DNA of 35,891 bases, taken from assembly GCA_028874335.1 (NCBI GenBank), contig JAPPJY010000030.1:5810-41700 (forward strand). Reading direction: 5' to 3'. Under the pieces are notes generated by a model. It was given only the letters and a program-made list of their open reading frames with translations. It made no database searches and was not told where the DNA came from. This document shows, piece by piece, positions 15,808 to 23,994 of this stretch (within the stretch, counting starts at the first letter, position 1; every line of letters starts with the position of its first letter). The DNA comes from Gemmatimonadota bacterium. GTDB taxonomy: Bacteria > Latescibacterota > UBA2968 > GCA-2709665. The position numbers were made by a program, and so were the translations under genes.

Positions 15808-17223
15808 TTACGACTCGCCACCGGCTGTTTCTTCGTTTTCCTCCGCGTCCCGCGCCTGCAGTTTCCGGGCCGTCTTCGGGGACCCGATGTAAAGTGCGTC
15901 ATAGGCCGATTTCGAACTCGGAAAGGGGCCTTCGTGCCGGGTGCCGTGCCACTGCAGATTGGTGAACATCGGATTGGTCAGCCCTGTTTCCGCCTCGCGC
16001 TTCGCAATCCACGCGTCCATGCGGTCTCTGAGCATCCGCGCCACGCCGGGTTCCTCTTCCGCAAGATTCACGTTCTCGCCCGGGTCTGCCACCAGGTTGT
16101 ACAGCTCCACCTCGGGCTTTCCGTGGAAATCGGGCTCCAGCGCCACGATCAGCTTCCACTCGGGCGTGCGCCACCCGTGCTTGCGCATCCAGGTGGCCTC
16201 CGTGATATAGAATTCAGACCGGTTGGACGCCCGCTGTCCGCAAATCAGCGGCAAGAGGCTGTTGCCGTCGAATTGGATGTCTGTCTGCACGTCCAGAAGC
16301 TCCAACAGGGTCGGCGCGAGATCGGGATGGCTCGTATAGCCGTTCACGCGCAGCCCTTCCGGCAGTACGCCGGGCAGACGCAGAATCAGCGGGACATGCA
16401 GGGTGCAGTCGTACATCCCGTGATGATCGAAATAACAATCGTGATCGGCAAGCGTCTCCCCGTGGTCTCCGTTGTATACGACAAGCGTCTCGTCGGCAAG
16501 ACCCAATTCCTCCAGGCGCGTGAGGATCCGCTGGATACAGGCATCCATATACGCGACTTCGCCGTCGTACTGGGCGATCACGTAGTCCGCGTCGGTGATG
16601 CCGGGTGGCATCCAGCTGAGATGAAAGTCCCGAAACGGCTTGAATTCCCGTACGGGCGCCATCGACGTTTTGGCGGGATCGCACGGATCGCCGCTGTAGA
16701 ACATCGTATCGTACGGCGGGGGCGGCAGGTACGGCGCGTGAGGGTCCATATGCCGCAGAAACAGGAAGAAGGGCCGGTCTGCCGCGGCCAGCCGATCCAG
16801 TTCCGGAATCGCAACGTCGTTCAGCCACTCGGCCTTGCGAAGGGGCCGCTGCTCCCAGGACCCCCAGGCCTCGTAGTCGAGGTACCTGTCGAACCCACGC
16901 GAACCGGGGTTGCCCGTGAAACCGACGCAGGTCGTATCGTATCCGGCGTCGCGAAGAATCTCGGGAAGACTCGTCACCTCCGGCCTTAATCCGCCCTGGT
17001 GGCGAAGCGCCACGACCTGAGTGGAAAAACAATCCATGCCGGTCAGCATCGACGCATAGGCGGAGGTGGTTGGAATATGCGGGCTGTAGTTTTTCTCGAA
17101 CAACACCCCCTGCGCGGCCAGCCGGTCCGCGTAGGGCGTGGTCAGCCGTCCGTATCCGTAACAGCTCATGTGGTCGGCCCAGAGGCTGTCCACCCCGAAA
17201 AACAACAGATTCTGTTTTGGCAT
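15808..17223 (-). CDS. Sulfatase-superfamily enzyme, Thr in place of catalytic Cys/Ser (1)
   Basis: The 471-residue protein has the alkaline phosphatase-superfamily fold of sulfatases: VDSLWADHMSCYG with the first metal-binding Asp, later VVYNGDHGETLADHDCYFDH and HVPLILRLPG. At the usual formylglycine site (C/S-x-P-S/A-R), counting from the conserved LTG, the sequence is T52-T-S-A-Y, so the modifiable Cys/Ser, the Pro and the Arg are all absent. Thr is the nucleophile in related phosphotransferases (LtaS, phosphoethanolamine transferases) and nucleotide pyrophosphatases, so this may act on phosphate or phosphonate esters instead of sulfates. The start at ATG 17223 has AAAGGG about 10 nt upstream. 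Downstream is a C45 gene; upstream is dispersed repeat B. Confidence 0.85.
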   Translation of the reverse strand: MPKQNLLFFGVDSLWADHMSCYGYGRLTTPYADRLAAQGVLFEKNYSPHIPTTSAYASMLTGMDCFSTQVVALRHQGGLRPEVTSLPEILRDAGYDTTCVGFTGNPGSRGFDRYLDYEAWGSWEQRPLRKAEWLNDVAIPELDRLAAADRPFFLFLRHMDPHAPYLPPPPYDTMFYSGDPCDPAKTSMAPVREFKPFRDFHLSWMPPGITDADYVIAQYDGEVAYMDACIQRILTRLEELGLADETLVVYNGDHGETLADHDCYFDHHGMYDCTLHVPLILRLPGVLPEGLRVNGYTSHPDLAPTLLELLDVQTDIQFDGNSLLPLICGQRASNRSEFYITEATWMRKHGWRTPEWKLIVALEPDFHGKPEVELYNLVADPGENVNLAEEEPGVARMLRDRMDAWIAKREAETGLTNPMFTNLQWHGTRHEGPFPSSKSAYDALYIGSPKTARKLQARDAEENEETAGGES

Positions 17224-17303
17224 GGTTTGCGGACCCTTTCCGTCCGGCAAACGGTCGGCGGTAGGGACGGGGACGTCACCGGACCCCGTCGCTTCATCAG
17301 TAT

Positions 17304-17500
17304 TAGCCTCAATTAGAAAAAAACAGCAACGCGGCGACGCGATAAAACCCTCCGAAACGGGGCATTATCGACGTATAGAAGGACGTTTTTTTCCTTCACG
17401 GCCGGTGACCTGGTGTATCCTGGTAATCAGCCGTCTAATCGCCTTTATTTACAAGCATATATTCGAATTAACGTTCCCGAGGACTTACGAATCAAGGTTA
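17304..17500 (+). repeat. Dispersed ~195-bp element, copy B
   Basis: Nearly identical in order and length to copy A, with the same start (CCTCAATTAG), core blocks and end (GAATCAAGGTTA). Its last three bases supply the TAA stop codon of the Gfo/Idh/MocA gene (17498-17500). It fills most of the space between that gene and the next sulfatase-like gene. Confidence 0.9.
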
Positions 17501-18592
17501 GTCCTGCATCAGCGGAAGCTGCACAGGCTGTCCGGTTTCGTAACACTGCAGGGCGGCAAACGCGATCTCGTGCGTAACGATCGCGTCGTCCAGGTTGCAG
17601 TGCGATTCCGTGTTGGTCTGAATGCACTCTACGAAATGGTCCATCTGTCCCTGGAACGGGTGGTGGGTCACGTCCGCACTGTCCGGCAGGATGGCCGGAA
17701 TCTCCACCCAGCTGTTCTGTCCCGGATACTTGTGCGACCAGACCTTGTTGTCCTTGACGGTTCCCTTGTTACCGAATATCTCAACGGGGAACGTGTACGG
17801 CATGATGCACCCGTAGTTCACGGAGACTTTTCCGACCGCGCCATTTGAAAACTTCACCAGGGCGACTTCCAGGTCGTCGTACTCCAGGGGCAGGCCGTCC
17901 ACCCACTTGTTGGCCAGGTAGTCGAACTCTTGCTTGAGACCCTTCCGGTAACCGCCCGAATACGCGAATACCTCCACGGGTCGGGCCGCTTCGAACTCGC
18001 CCTGCGCGGCGAACCAGCGCAACGAATCGATGGCGTGACATCCGCCGGTGAGGAACGCGCTTACGCCCGTGCTCGTCTTCCGGGCCTCGTCCCAGCCCGT
18101 CCACCAGCTTGCGATATCGTGCTGGTAGTCGGCCTCCACGTAGAAGACGTTCCCAAGGGCGTCGTCGGCAACCATGGACTTGATGGTCTCGAACAGCGGA
18201 TTCCACCGCAGCACGAAGCTCACCACCGTCCGCACGCCGGCTTTGTGGACGGCCTCACGCATGGCCCTGATCTCGTCCAGGCTGTTGGCGATGGGCTTCT
18301 CGATGACGACGTGTTTGCCGGCCTCCGCGGCGGCGATGGTGTTCTCGGCGTGAAAGCGCTGCGGGGTGCAGACGCATACGATGTCAATTCCTTCGTGCGA
18401 CAGCGCTTGCTCGTAGTTATCGTACAGCCCGATGCCCTCCAGACCGGCCTCTTCGGCACGGGTCCGGGCGCTGGACAGTTTCCGGCTGGATACGGCCACC
18501 ACTTCGGTATCCGGGTTGTTGGTGAAGGCCATGATGTGCTGGGTGGAAACCCAGCCCGCGCCGTGTACCAGAACCCCCAGTTTCTCGGCCAT
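17498..18592 (-). CDS. Gfo/Idh/MocA-family oxidoreductase
   Basis: The 364-residue protein starts at ATG 18592, with AAGGAGG 6 nt upstream. It has an N-terminal Rossmann domain (VHGAGWVSTQHIMAF), the family marker VVIEKPIANSLDEI near residue 95 carrying the catalytic Lys, and a C-terminal sheet (FPVEIFGNKGTVKDN). Members oxidise or reduce sugars, inositols and their derivatives with NAD(P). It lies between the two sulfatase-like genes, 79 nt after the first one's stop codon. A sugar or polyol freed by the flanking hydrolases is the likely substrate. The stop codon is contributed by the end of dispersed repeat B, so the original 3' end may have been altered by insertion. Confidence 0.92.
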   Translation of the reverse strand: MAEKLGVLVHGAGWVSTQHIMAFTNNPDTEVVAVSSRKLSSARTRAEEAGLEGIGLYDNYEQALSHEGIDIVCVCTPQRFHAENTIAAAEAGKHVVIEKPIANSLDEIRAMREAVHKAGVRTVVSFVLRWNPLFETIKSMVADDALGNVFYVEADYQHDIASWWTGWDEARKTSTGVSAFLTGGCHAIDSLRWFAAQGEFEAARPVEVFAYSGGYRKGLKQEFDYLANKWVDGLPLEYDDLEVALVKFSNGAVGKVSVNYGCIMPYTFPVEIFGNKGTVKDNKVWSHKYPGQNSWVEIPAILPDSADVTHHPFQGQMDHFVECIQTNTESHCNLDDAIVTHEIAFAALQCYETGQPVQLPLMQD

Positions 18593-18671
18593 TTCAAACC
18601 TCCTTGGTGTGTTAACCGGGCGGCGGGCGGCCGCGCTTCTCACCGGATTCACCCGTGACCCGGCATTGCAG

Positions 18672-20102
18672 CTACAACCGCGACTGATCGAAGAGCGGCA
18701 CGTGCGACAGGGCCGCTTCGCCAACTTCCAGTGAGCCTCCCGTCACCGGTTTGTTTTTCCTGATGTGATACATGAGCAGGTCGTGATACGCCTCTGCGAC
18801 GTCGGGGTGATCTGCCGCCACGTTATGCAGTTCATCGGGATCCGACGTCAGATCGTACAGCTCCGGCGGCGCCAGCGGTTGCGCGTTTCCGTCCGCCGAC
18901 GCGGGGTTGTTCTTCACCCAGGGTGTCTGGTAGTTCCACTTCCTGCTGCGAACGCTGGCGTAGTTGCCGAACGCGGTCGTCACGTGGTCCGGCCCGCCCT
19001 CAGTCTCATCCGTCACGTATTTCCGGAGATCTTCGCCCAGACATCGATCCGGGGCATCGATCCCCATCAGTCCCAGAAGGGTGGGCATCAGGTCCTGGTG
19101 TTGCACAAAGGCATCCACGACGCTGCCGCCAAAGGCGTCCACGTCCGGGTGCCGTATGATCAGAGGCACCTGCGTGCATTGCCAGCGCAGCCGGCTGGGA
19201 CCTTTATGGAGTTGCCCCTGTTCTCCCATCATCGTGCCGTGGTCGGAGAGGAAGACGACGATCGAGTTTTCCAGCAGCCCGAGGTCTTCCGCGGTTTCCA
19301 TCAGCCTCCCGAACCACCGGTCGATCAGCGCGCAAAGACCCCGATAGTGCGCCCGCACCCGGTGTACCTGGTTTTCGCTCATCCCCTCCGTGCTGGCCGG
19401 AGGAAATATCCACTCCACGCCGTCGTGGTCGTCCCCCTCGTAATGTTGCTCCACCAGTTCGGGAGGAGCAAACCACGGTTCGTGCGGAAAAAAGCACTCC
19501 AGCCAGAGCATGAACGGCTGCTGGCGCGCATTTTCCCTGAGGAATTCGATCCCCTTCCGAAGCACCCGCACGCTGCACCAGTCGGTCTCGTCTTTCCAGT
19601 CCCGGCTGTTCATCAGAAACTGGGTCAGCACGGGCGAGCCGCGGCCGGTGGGATCGAAGCTCTCAAACGGAACGGCGTCCCGGGGCCCGGCCACAGCGTA
19701 GTCCATTTCCTGCCCGCGTTCCCAGTTGAACTGGACGAATCCCCGGTGGAAGTTCTTGCCCGGCTTGAACTGGTGCGGCAGATCGCTGATCAGCCCGGTG
19801 ACGTATCCGCGATCGACCAGCCACTCCGCCAGCGTCACGTCTTCGTGGAACAGGGGATGCCAGCCGGCAAGCTGCACCCGGTCCCACTTCTGAGGCGCCC
19901 ACAGGAAGGGGAATATCGGCCGCCCTGTATAGAGTACACGGCGGGCGGGCAACGTGGGTATGCCTTCGCCGAACGCCGAGTCGAACCGTACGCCTTCTTC
20001 GGCCAGGCGGTCGATATGGGGCGTGCGGACCGGCGAGTCGTCCCGGTAGCCACTCAAATGGTCCACTCGAAAGGTGTCGCTGCACAGCACGATCAGATTC
20101 AC
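18672..20102 (-). CDS. Sulfatase-superfamily enzyme, Thr in place of catalytic Cys/Ser (2)
   Basis: The 476-residue protein begins VNLIVLCSDTFRVDHLSGY, with the first metal Asp, and has VVFLSDHGTMMGEQGQLHKG and VPLIIRHPDVDAF, all sulfatase landmarks. The active-site segment is T50-L-P-A-R54-R (GIPTLPARRVLYTG): the Pro and Arg of the C/S-x-P-S/A-R motif are kept, but the Cys/Ser to be converted to formylglycine is Thr. Thr is not known to be converted by the formylglycine generating enzyme, so a different nucleophile chemistry is expected. The GTG at 20102 has GAGG 5 nt upstream. It lies 79 nt before the Gfo/Idh/MocA start. Residues after about 430 form a basic tail. Confidence 0.85.
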   Translation of the reverse strand: MNLIVLCSDTFRVDHLSGYRDDSPVRTPHIDRLAEEGVRFDSAFGEGIPTLPARRVLYTGRPIFPFLWAPQKWDRVQLAGWHPLFHEDVTLAEWLVDRGYVTGLISDLPHQFKPGKNFHRGFVQFNWERGQEMDYAVAGPRDAVPFESFDPTGRGSPVLTQFLMNSRDWKDETDWCSVRVLRKGIEFLRENARQQPFMLWLECFFPHEPWFAPPELVEQHYEGDDHDGVEWIFPPASTEGMSENQVHRVRAHYRGLCALIDRWFGRLMETAEDLGLLENSIVVFLSDHGTMMGEQGQLHKGPSRLRWQCTQVPLIIRHPDVDAFGGSVVDAFVQHQDLMPTLLGLMGIDAPDRCLGEDLRKYVTDETEGGPDHVTTAFGNYASVRSRKWNYQTPWVKNNPASADGNAQPLAPPELYDLTSDPDELHNVAADHPDVAEAYHDLLMYHIRKNKPVTGGSLEVGEAALSHVPLFDQSRL

Positions 20103-20192
20103 CGAAACCTCGTATGGACTCGAAACGGGCGGCGAAATGGAGGGCTGGACGGAAGCATCGCGGCGCGGCGTCGCACCGGCGTACTGAAAAGC

Positions 20193-20795
20193 TTAATCGA
20201 GCACGTTCCGGCCGCCGTCGTCCAGGTGGTCGGGACGCCGCCAGTACGAAAATTGGGGCGTCCAGTCCCCTTCGCCGAGGCCGGCCAGACCCAGCAGCGT
20301 CCACATCGAGCAATAGATGTCTCCCGGCCCGAAAACGCACGAATTCTTGCGGAGAATCGTGTCTCCGTCGCGCAGGTAGACCACGGCGCCCGGGAAGTTG
20401 TCGTCCCCTTCCATGACGGACTGCTCGCGGATGTAGTCTCCGCCGCCGTGGGAGGCCAGTTGAAACCGCCACCCGCGCGCGTTCGCGAAATGGCGTTGAG
20501 TTTCCGGAGGGTCCTTTGAAAGCAGCGCCACGGCAAGAGCGGACTCCAGATGCGGGAGCAGTCCGTTGAAGCCATCCGCCCACAGCGTGCAGTAACGGCA
20601 GCCCTGGCCCATGTTGTGGATGGCCAGCAGTTGGTCACGGTCGCCGAACAGGTCCAGCAGCGTTGTCCGCCCGGACGTTGTATCAAACGTGTAATTGGGG
20701 ACAGGCGTCGTCGGGTTTTCTTTCTGCAGGGCGTGGAGTTCCGCCATCAGTTCACCGATTTGCCGCTCCAGCGCTACGATCCTGTCGTTCGGCAT
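20193..20795 (-). CDS. DUF899 thioredoxin-like protein
   Basis: The 200-residue protein has a short coiled-coil-like start (IVALERQIGELMAELHALQK) and then the DUF899 (AhpC/TSA-like) fold, with a CxxC pair in MGQGCRYCTLWADGFNGLLP near residue 67-70. Later parts (VVYLRDGDTILRKNSCVFGP and DIYCSMWTLLGLAG) are also characteristic. Redox function is likely but the substrate is unknown. The ATG at 20795 has AAGGGG 5 nt upstream. It is the first gene of the minus-strand run, 90 bp upstream of the second sulfatase-like gene, and diverges from manA. Confidence 0.9.
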   Translation of the reverse strand: MPNDRIVALERQIGELMAELHALQKENPTTPVPNYTFDTTSGRTTLLDLFGDRDQLLAIHNMGQGCRYCTLWADGFNGLLPHLESALAVALLSKDPPETQRHFANARGWRFQLASHGGGDYIREQSVMEGDDNFPGAVVYLRDGDTILRKNSCVFGPGDIYCSMWTLLGLAGLGEGDWTPQFSYWRRPDHLDDGGRNVLD

Positions 20796-20988
20796 GTTGT
20801 CCCCTTCGAGCTTTTCCGATCAACGATCCCGGTACCTGCGCTACGTTGTCAAACGGCCTTCGTTTTACTCAAAGGACGAAGCGGAAAATGAACACATAAC
20901 CTAATGTCTCAACCCAGACGCCGCAAGCGGAATAGATATCCGGCGGGACAGCGCCTCCGGCTCGACCTGTTCGTTGAGCGGAACGTCA

Positions 20989-21017
20989 TTGACATCGCCA
21001 GACATACCGGATATCTT
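20989..21017 (+). promoter_or_regulatory. Sigma-70 promoter of manA
   Basis: A perfect TTGACA (20989-20994), exactly 17 bp spacing, and TATCTT (21012-21017). The start codon lies 51 bp downstream. This also argues against longer reading frames that begin upstream of 21069. Confidence 0.7.
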
Positions 21018-21068
21018 GCACGGCGCGTCGGTTTCCGGATAATCCAAACCATATGCCAGGGATCAACC

Positions 21069-22055
21069 ATGCTCCCCAATGTGCTCCCTCTTGAGCCCTA
21101 TTTCCGAGAGATGATCTGGGGCGGCCGAAGGCTGCAGGAAGAGTACGACAAGGCCCTGCCGCCCGGACGGCTCTACGGCGAATCCTGGGAAGTCTCCGCG
21201 TACCCGGGCATGGAGAGCATCGTTGCGGCCGGCCCGCTTTACGGACGGTCCCTTCGCTCCCTGGTTGAATCACAAGGCCGCGGGTTGCTCGGCGAGGTAG
21301 TCTTCGACCGTTACGGAGGCGAATTCCCCCTGCTTGTCAAGCTGCTCGACGCACAACAGGACCTTTCCATCCAGGTACACCCGGACGATGCTTACGCTCG
21401 AATGAAACGTCCGGGGGAATTCGGGAAAATGGAAGCCTGGTACGTGCTCCGATCGGAAAACGGCCGCATCGCGTGCGGTCTGAAACCCGGCATTGACAGG
21501 TCCGAATTCGTGGATGCCATTGACAACAACCGCGTCTCGGATGCCGTCGAGTTTTACCACGCCCGCCCCGGCGACGTCGCCTTCATCCCGCCGGGCACGG
21601 TCCACGCCCTCTGCGCCGGGGTCATGGTGTACGAGGTCCAGCAATCCAGCGATATCACCTTCCGCATTTTCGACTACAACCGCCCCGGCGCCGACGGGAA
21701 ACCCAGGGAGTTGCACATTGACGACGCCCTGGCGGTCATCGATTTCGACGGTCCGCGCCGGAAACCCGTGGCGTCGTCCACGCTGCCCTCGACAAGTCCC
21801 GGCCGGACAGTTCTCGTCGAGTCCGAACACTTCCGGCTGGAACGTTTCAATCCCTCCGGAAACAAAGTCGATCATCCACCTCGCACTTCGGTATCGGCGG
21901 TCACGTTTATTCACGGCAGCGCCGGAATCCGCGGCGGCGACGACGCCTTTCACGGGAGGATAGGGGGCACGTTTCTCGTCCCCGCGGGCCGTGACTTTGC
22001 CGTCATCCGCCGCGATAATTCCCCCGCCGAATACCTGGTTGCTTCAATTCCATGA
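21069..22055 (+). CDS. manA: Mannose-6-phosphate isomerase, class I
   Basis: The 328-residue protein interconverts mannose-6-phosphate and fructose-6-phosphate, feeding GDP-mannose and cell-surface glycan synthesis. It has the cupin-like fold with zinc ligands in LSIQVHPDD, KMEAWYVL and PPGTVHALCAG, and the substrate segment WGGRRLQEEY near the N-terminus. Length fits the short bacterial class (about 315-320 residues, Bacillus ManA-like). The ATG at 21069 follows AGGG about 8 nt upstream and a clear promoter. It stands alone, between a divergent DUF899 gene and a palindromic terminator. Confidence 0.93.
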   Translation: MLPNVLPLEPYFREMIWGGRRLQEEYDKALPPGRLYGESWEVSAYPGMESIVAAGPLYGRSLRSLVESQGRGLLGEVVFDRYGGEFPLLVKLLDAQQDLSIQVHPDDAYARMKRPGEFGKMEAWYVLRSENGRIACGLKPGIDRSEFVDAIDNNRVSDAVEFYHARPGDVAFIPPGTVHALCAGVMVYEVQQSSDITFRIFDYNRPGADGKPRELHIDDALAVIDFDGPRRKPVASSTLPSTSPGRTVLVESEHFRLERFNPSGNKVDHPPRTSVSAVTFIHGSAGIRGGDDAFHGRIGGTFLVPAGRDFAVIRRDNSPAEYLVASIP

Positions 22056-22081
22056 ACCATCCACAATCTCGCCAAAACAAT

Positions 22082-22107
22082 GCCCCGGGGAATCGATTCT
22101 CCGGGGC
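22082..22107. terminator. Bidirectional palindromic terminator
   Basis: GCCCCGGGGAATC and GATTCTCCGGGGC form a 26-nt inverted repeat with one mismatch, between the convergent manA and RelE-like genes. On the minus strand ATTGTTTTGG follows, giving a T-rich tail; on the plus strand the tail is poor. Confidence 0.6.
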
Positions 22108-22139
22108 TATTCGATGTCGGTCTTTGTGTGGCTGTCGTC

Positions 22140-22487
22140 CTACAGCCGCCCTCTCCTGAATTGCTTCATCATGTTTTCCAATCTGGGCATGATTCTAGCC
22201 ATTTTGGGATGGTCGCCAATACCTAGAATTACCGCCCTCTTCTCCTCATCACCTTGCACAATGAATGCGATTCGAATACTATCGTTTAATCGGTATTTTA
22301 AGACGCCGCCTTGCCGCGCGATATTCTTGCCTGCCACTGGGATTCTTCCGAGACGTAAATCATCCAGGAATTCGACGTATCGAGTTCGTGTGGGTTCAGT
22401 GAATTTCTCTACATCCTTTTTTACATTAGAATCAAAGAAGTATATCTTTTCTACGACTGGTAGAAACGCAGTCTTACTGCTACCCAC
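22140..22487 (-). CDS. RelE/ParE-superfamily toxin
   Basis: The 115-residue protein has a RelE/ParE-like layout: helices in SNVKKDVEKFTEPTRTRYVE and a C-terminal sheet, LKYRLNDSIRIAFIVQGDEE, then VILGIGDHPKM, matching the usual YRIxY... and VLxIGHR/K ending. These toxins cleave ribosome-bound mRNA or inhibit gyrase. The C-terminus adds a basic helix (LENMMKQFRRGRL). The GTG at 22487 is chosen because GGAGG lies 5 nt upstream; an earlier GTG overlaps that site. No classical small antitoxin is adjacent. The gene is last of three in an AT-rich operon, 19 nt after a 158-residue unknown, which may be its antitoxin. The region looks recently acquired. Confidence 0.75.
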   Translation of the reverse strand: MGSSKTAFLPVVEKIYFFDSNVKKDVEKFTEPTRTRYVEFLDDLRLGRIPVAGKNIARQGGVLKYRLNDSIRIAFIVQGDEEKRAVILGIGDHPKMARIMPRLENMMKQFRRGRL

Positions 22488-22506
22488 CGTCACCTCCCCC
22501 CGGAAA

Positions 22507-22983
22507 CTACTCTATGAGTATAAACTGTGTTTCATCAAGATTATCTGCCTTATGCAAAATCGATAAACTCCAACATATCTCACTTAAGAGTGCTTGAAAA
22601 GCTATAAGATTATCATCCACAATTTTGAATTCTTCATGTAATTCAGGGTAATTCCGTCTAGTGTCTTCACCGAGACGAATCCAATTGGACTTTCGTACGG
22701 TTCGTCCAAAATGCTCCAAACCTTTAATCGTGCGCTCTACATCTCCATTTGGGCACATTTTGACGTAATTTTCAGGCTCTTGCTCGAGCAACTCCAGGAA
22801 TTTATACCATTCAGCTGTAGTTGCCAATACGACAGTGTTGGTCTCTTCCAGGTTACGAAGAGCTTCTTCTTTAGCTGTCTGTTCTTCGTGTTGTTGTATC
22901 AGTGCCTTATTGTGTTCAGCTGAATGAAAGATGTGAGTTCCCATCTTTCGCGCAACCGGCACTCCCATAACGGCAACACCCAT
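22507..22983 (-). CDS. Unrecognised 158-residue protein, AT-rich operon
   Basis: I do not recognise this family. The product is acidic and helical by composition: a charged N-terminal helix (HNKALIQQHEEQTAKEEALR), then a segment with WYKFLELLEQEPENYVKMC, and a C-terminal region rich in Asp/Glu (YPELHEEFKIVDDN). No Cys motif, membrane segment or catalytic signature is visible. The ATG at 22983 has AAGGA about 8 nt upstream. It lies 18 nt after the upstream small gene and 19 nt before the RelE-like gene, so all three are probably one transcript. Its length and position make it a candidate non-classical antitoxin, but this is only context. Codon use is more AT-rich than its neighbours. Confidence 0.8.
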   Translation of the reverse strand: MGVAVMGVPVARKMGTHIFHSAEHNKALIQQHEEQTAKEEALRNLEETNTVVLATTAEWYKFLELLEQEPENYVKMCPNGDVERTIKGLEHFGRTVRKSNWIRLGEDTRRNYPELHEEFKIVDDNLIAFQALLSEICWSLSILHKADNLDETQFILIE

Positions 22984-23001
22984 GATCTCATCCTTTGCGA
23001 A

Positions 23002-23319
23002 CTATGGAGAACCTGCAAGTAGCGCAGACTCGGCATCGTTCATCGTTCTTTCTTTTACTACAAGAGCGATATATACCCAATCATCTTCTTCTTTGTCATT
23101 CTTGGGCAAAAAGAAACGTGAAACGACCTCGTATATCGTTCGGTTCTCAGGGTCTTCCCGATCAAGACTGGGCAATACCCATGGACTAATGATATAATCA
23201 CCGGTTTTTGGTATATCACCAAGCGCAGTCAAAGTATACTCTTCAACTAAGTCGATTAACTCCTCATTCTCGTACATATGCAAACGAAATACAATTTCCT
23301 TTTCCAAGAGTTCACCCAC
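23002..23319 (-). CDS. Unrecognised 105-residue protein, AT-rich operon
   Basis: I do not recognise this family. The protein is small and acidic, with alternating hydrophobic strands (IVFRLHMYENEELIDLVEEY, IYEVVSRFFLP, WVYIALVVKE), perhaps a small beta domain. The start is taken as GTG 23319, since AGGAG sits about 8 nt upstream; a TTG at 23349 lacks a ribosome binding site. It is the first of three AT-rich genes, just behind a good promoter at 23376-23404, and 18 nt before the 158-residue gene. It could be a regulator or antitoxin for the RelE-like toxin, or an unrelated passenger. Confidence 0.65.
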   Translation of the reverse strand: MGELLEKEIVFRLHMYENEELIDLVEEYTLTALGDIPKTGDYIISPWVLPSLDREDPENRTIYEVVSRFFLPKNDKEEDDWVYIALVVKERTMNDAESALLAGSP

Positions 23320-23375
23320 ACCAGACTCTCCTGCTGAAAGATTAAGCAAACAATCGCAGAGTATACGATAATCGA

Positions 23376-23404
23376 AATATAGCCGTATAAGACCTCTGAC
23401 ACAA
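23376..23404 (-). promoter_or_regulatory. Sigma-70 promoter of the AT-rich three-gene operon
   Basis: On the minus strand: TTGTGT (23399-23404), 17-bp spacer, TATATT (23376-23381), five of six at the -10. The first gene starts about 57 bp downstream. No competing promoter stands out. Confidence 0.6.
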
Positions 23405-23556
23405 TCCGTTTTGCGTCTGAAGAATAGTAACAGTGTCAGATTGTTCAGGAGGGAGTCTCTCGAGATTCAATCCGCTGTGCGCATTGACCGACGCAACAAC
23501 CTTAAACTCGATTACGAATACCAGGTAGTTGCCGCTGGTTTAATGCTACCGCTATG

Positions 23557-23994
23557 TCAACCGTTGGAAAAACTCACCCCTGTCACCTGGACCAGGCAAT
23601 CCAGTTCTTCAGGCGCGTATACGGGGATGGTTGCGCGTTTGAAATCGCCGATGTTTCTGGTTACGATTCCGTCCGCATTCACGTTCAGAGCCGCATTATA
23701 CAGGACGGCATCCTCGAAGTCCGTGAATTTCGATTGGAGCGCTCCCTCCAGCACGGCCAGGTTTACCGGCGCGACGTCAAACAGATCGATTAGATTTTGG
23801 ATTTCGCGGCGCGCCTGGCGATCTCCTATCGTTCTGCGAGCAAGATAGTGGACGGTCGTCACGGTCGTCGCACTGATAAATCCGGACAACTCGCCCTCGT
23901 CGACCCTGGAAAAAAGCCGGGCGGCGATATCTGAAAACGGCTCGCGATCCAGCAGAAGATCCAGCACCACGTTGGTATCGAAGAGAATCTTCAA
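23557..23994 (-). CDS. PIN-domain toxin (VapC-like RNase)
   Basis: The 145-residue PIN protein has the acidic residues of a metal-dependent RNase: Asp6 in ILFDTNVVLDLLLDREPF, an acidic pair in KFTDFEDAVLYNAA near residue 92-95, and the TRNIGDFKRA segment that closes the active site. Such proteins cleave tRNA or rRNA when unbound. It overlaps the upstream antitoxin gene by 4 nt (ATGA, 23991-23994), the usual translational coupling of such pairs. The C-terminus (ELDCLVQVTGVSFSNG) extends past the fold. It is read on the same strand as the AT-rich operon that follows. Confidence 0.93.
   Translation of the reverse strand: MKILFDTNVVLDLLLDREPFSDIAARLFSRVDEGELSGFISATTVTTVHYLARRTIGDRQARREIQNLIDLFDVAPVNLAVLEGALQSKFTDFEDAVLYNAALNVNADGIVTRNIGDFKRATIPVYAPEELDCLVQVTGVSFSNG

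Noticed and set aside
20904..21068. A longer N-terminus for ManA starting at 20904
   Set aside because: It would run through a clear promoter and encode an Arg-rich stretch; the conserved protein begins at 21069.
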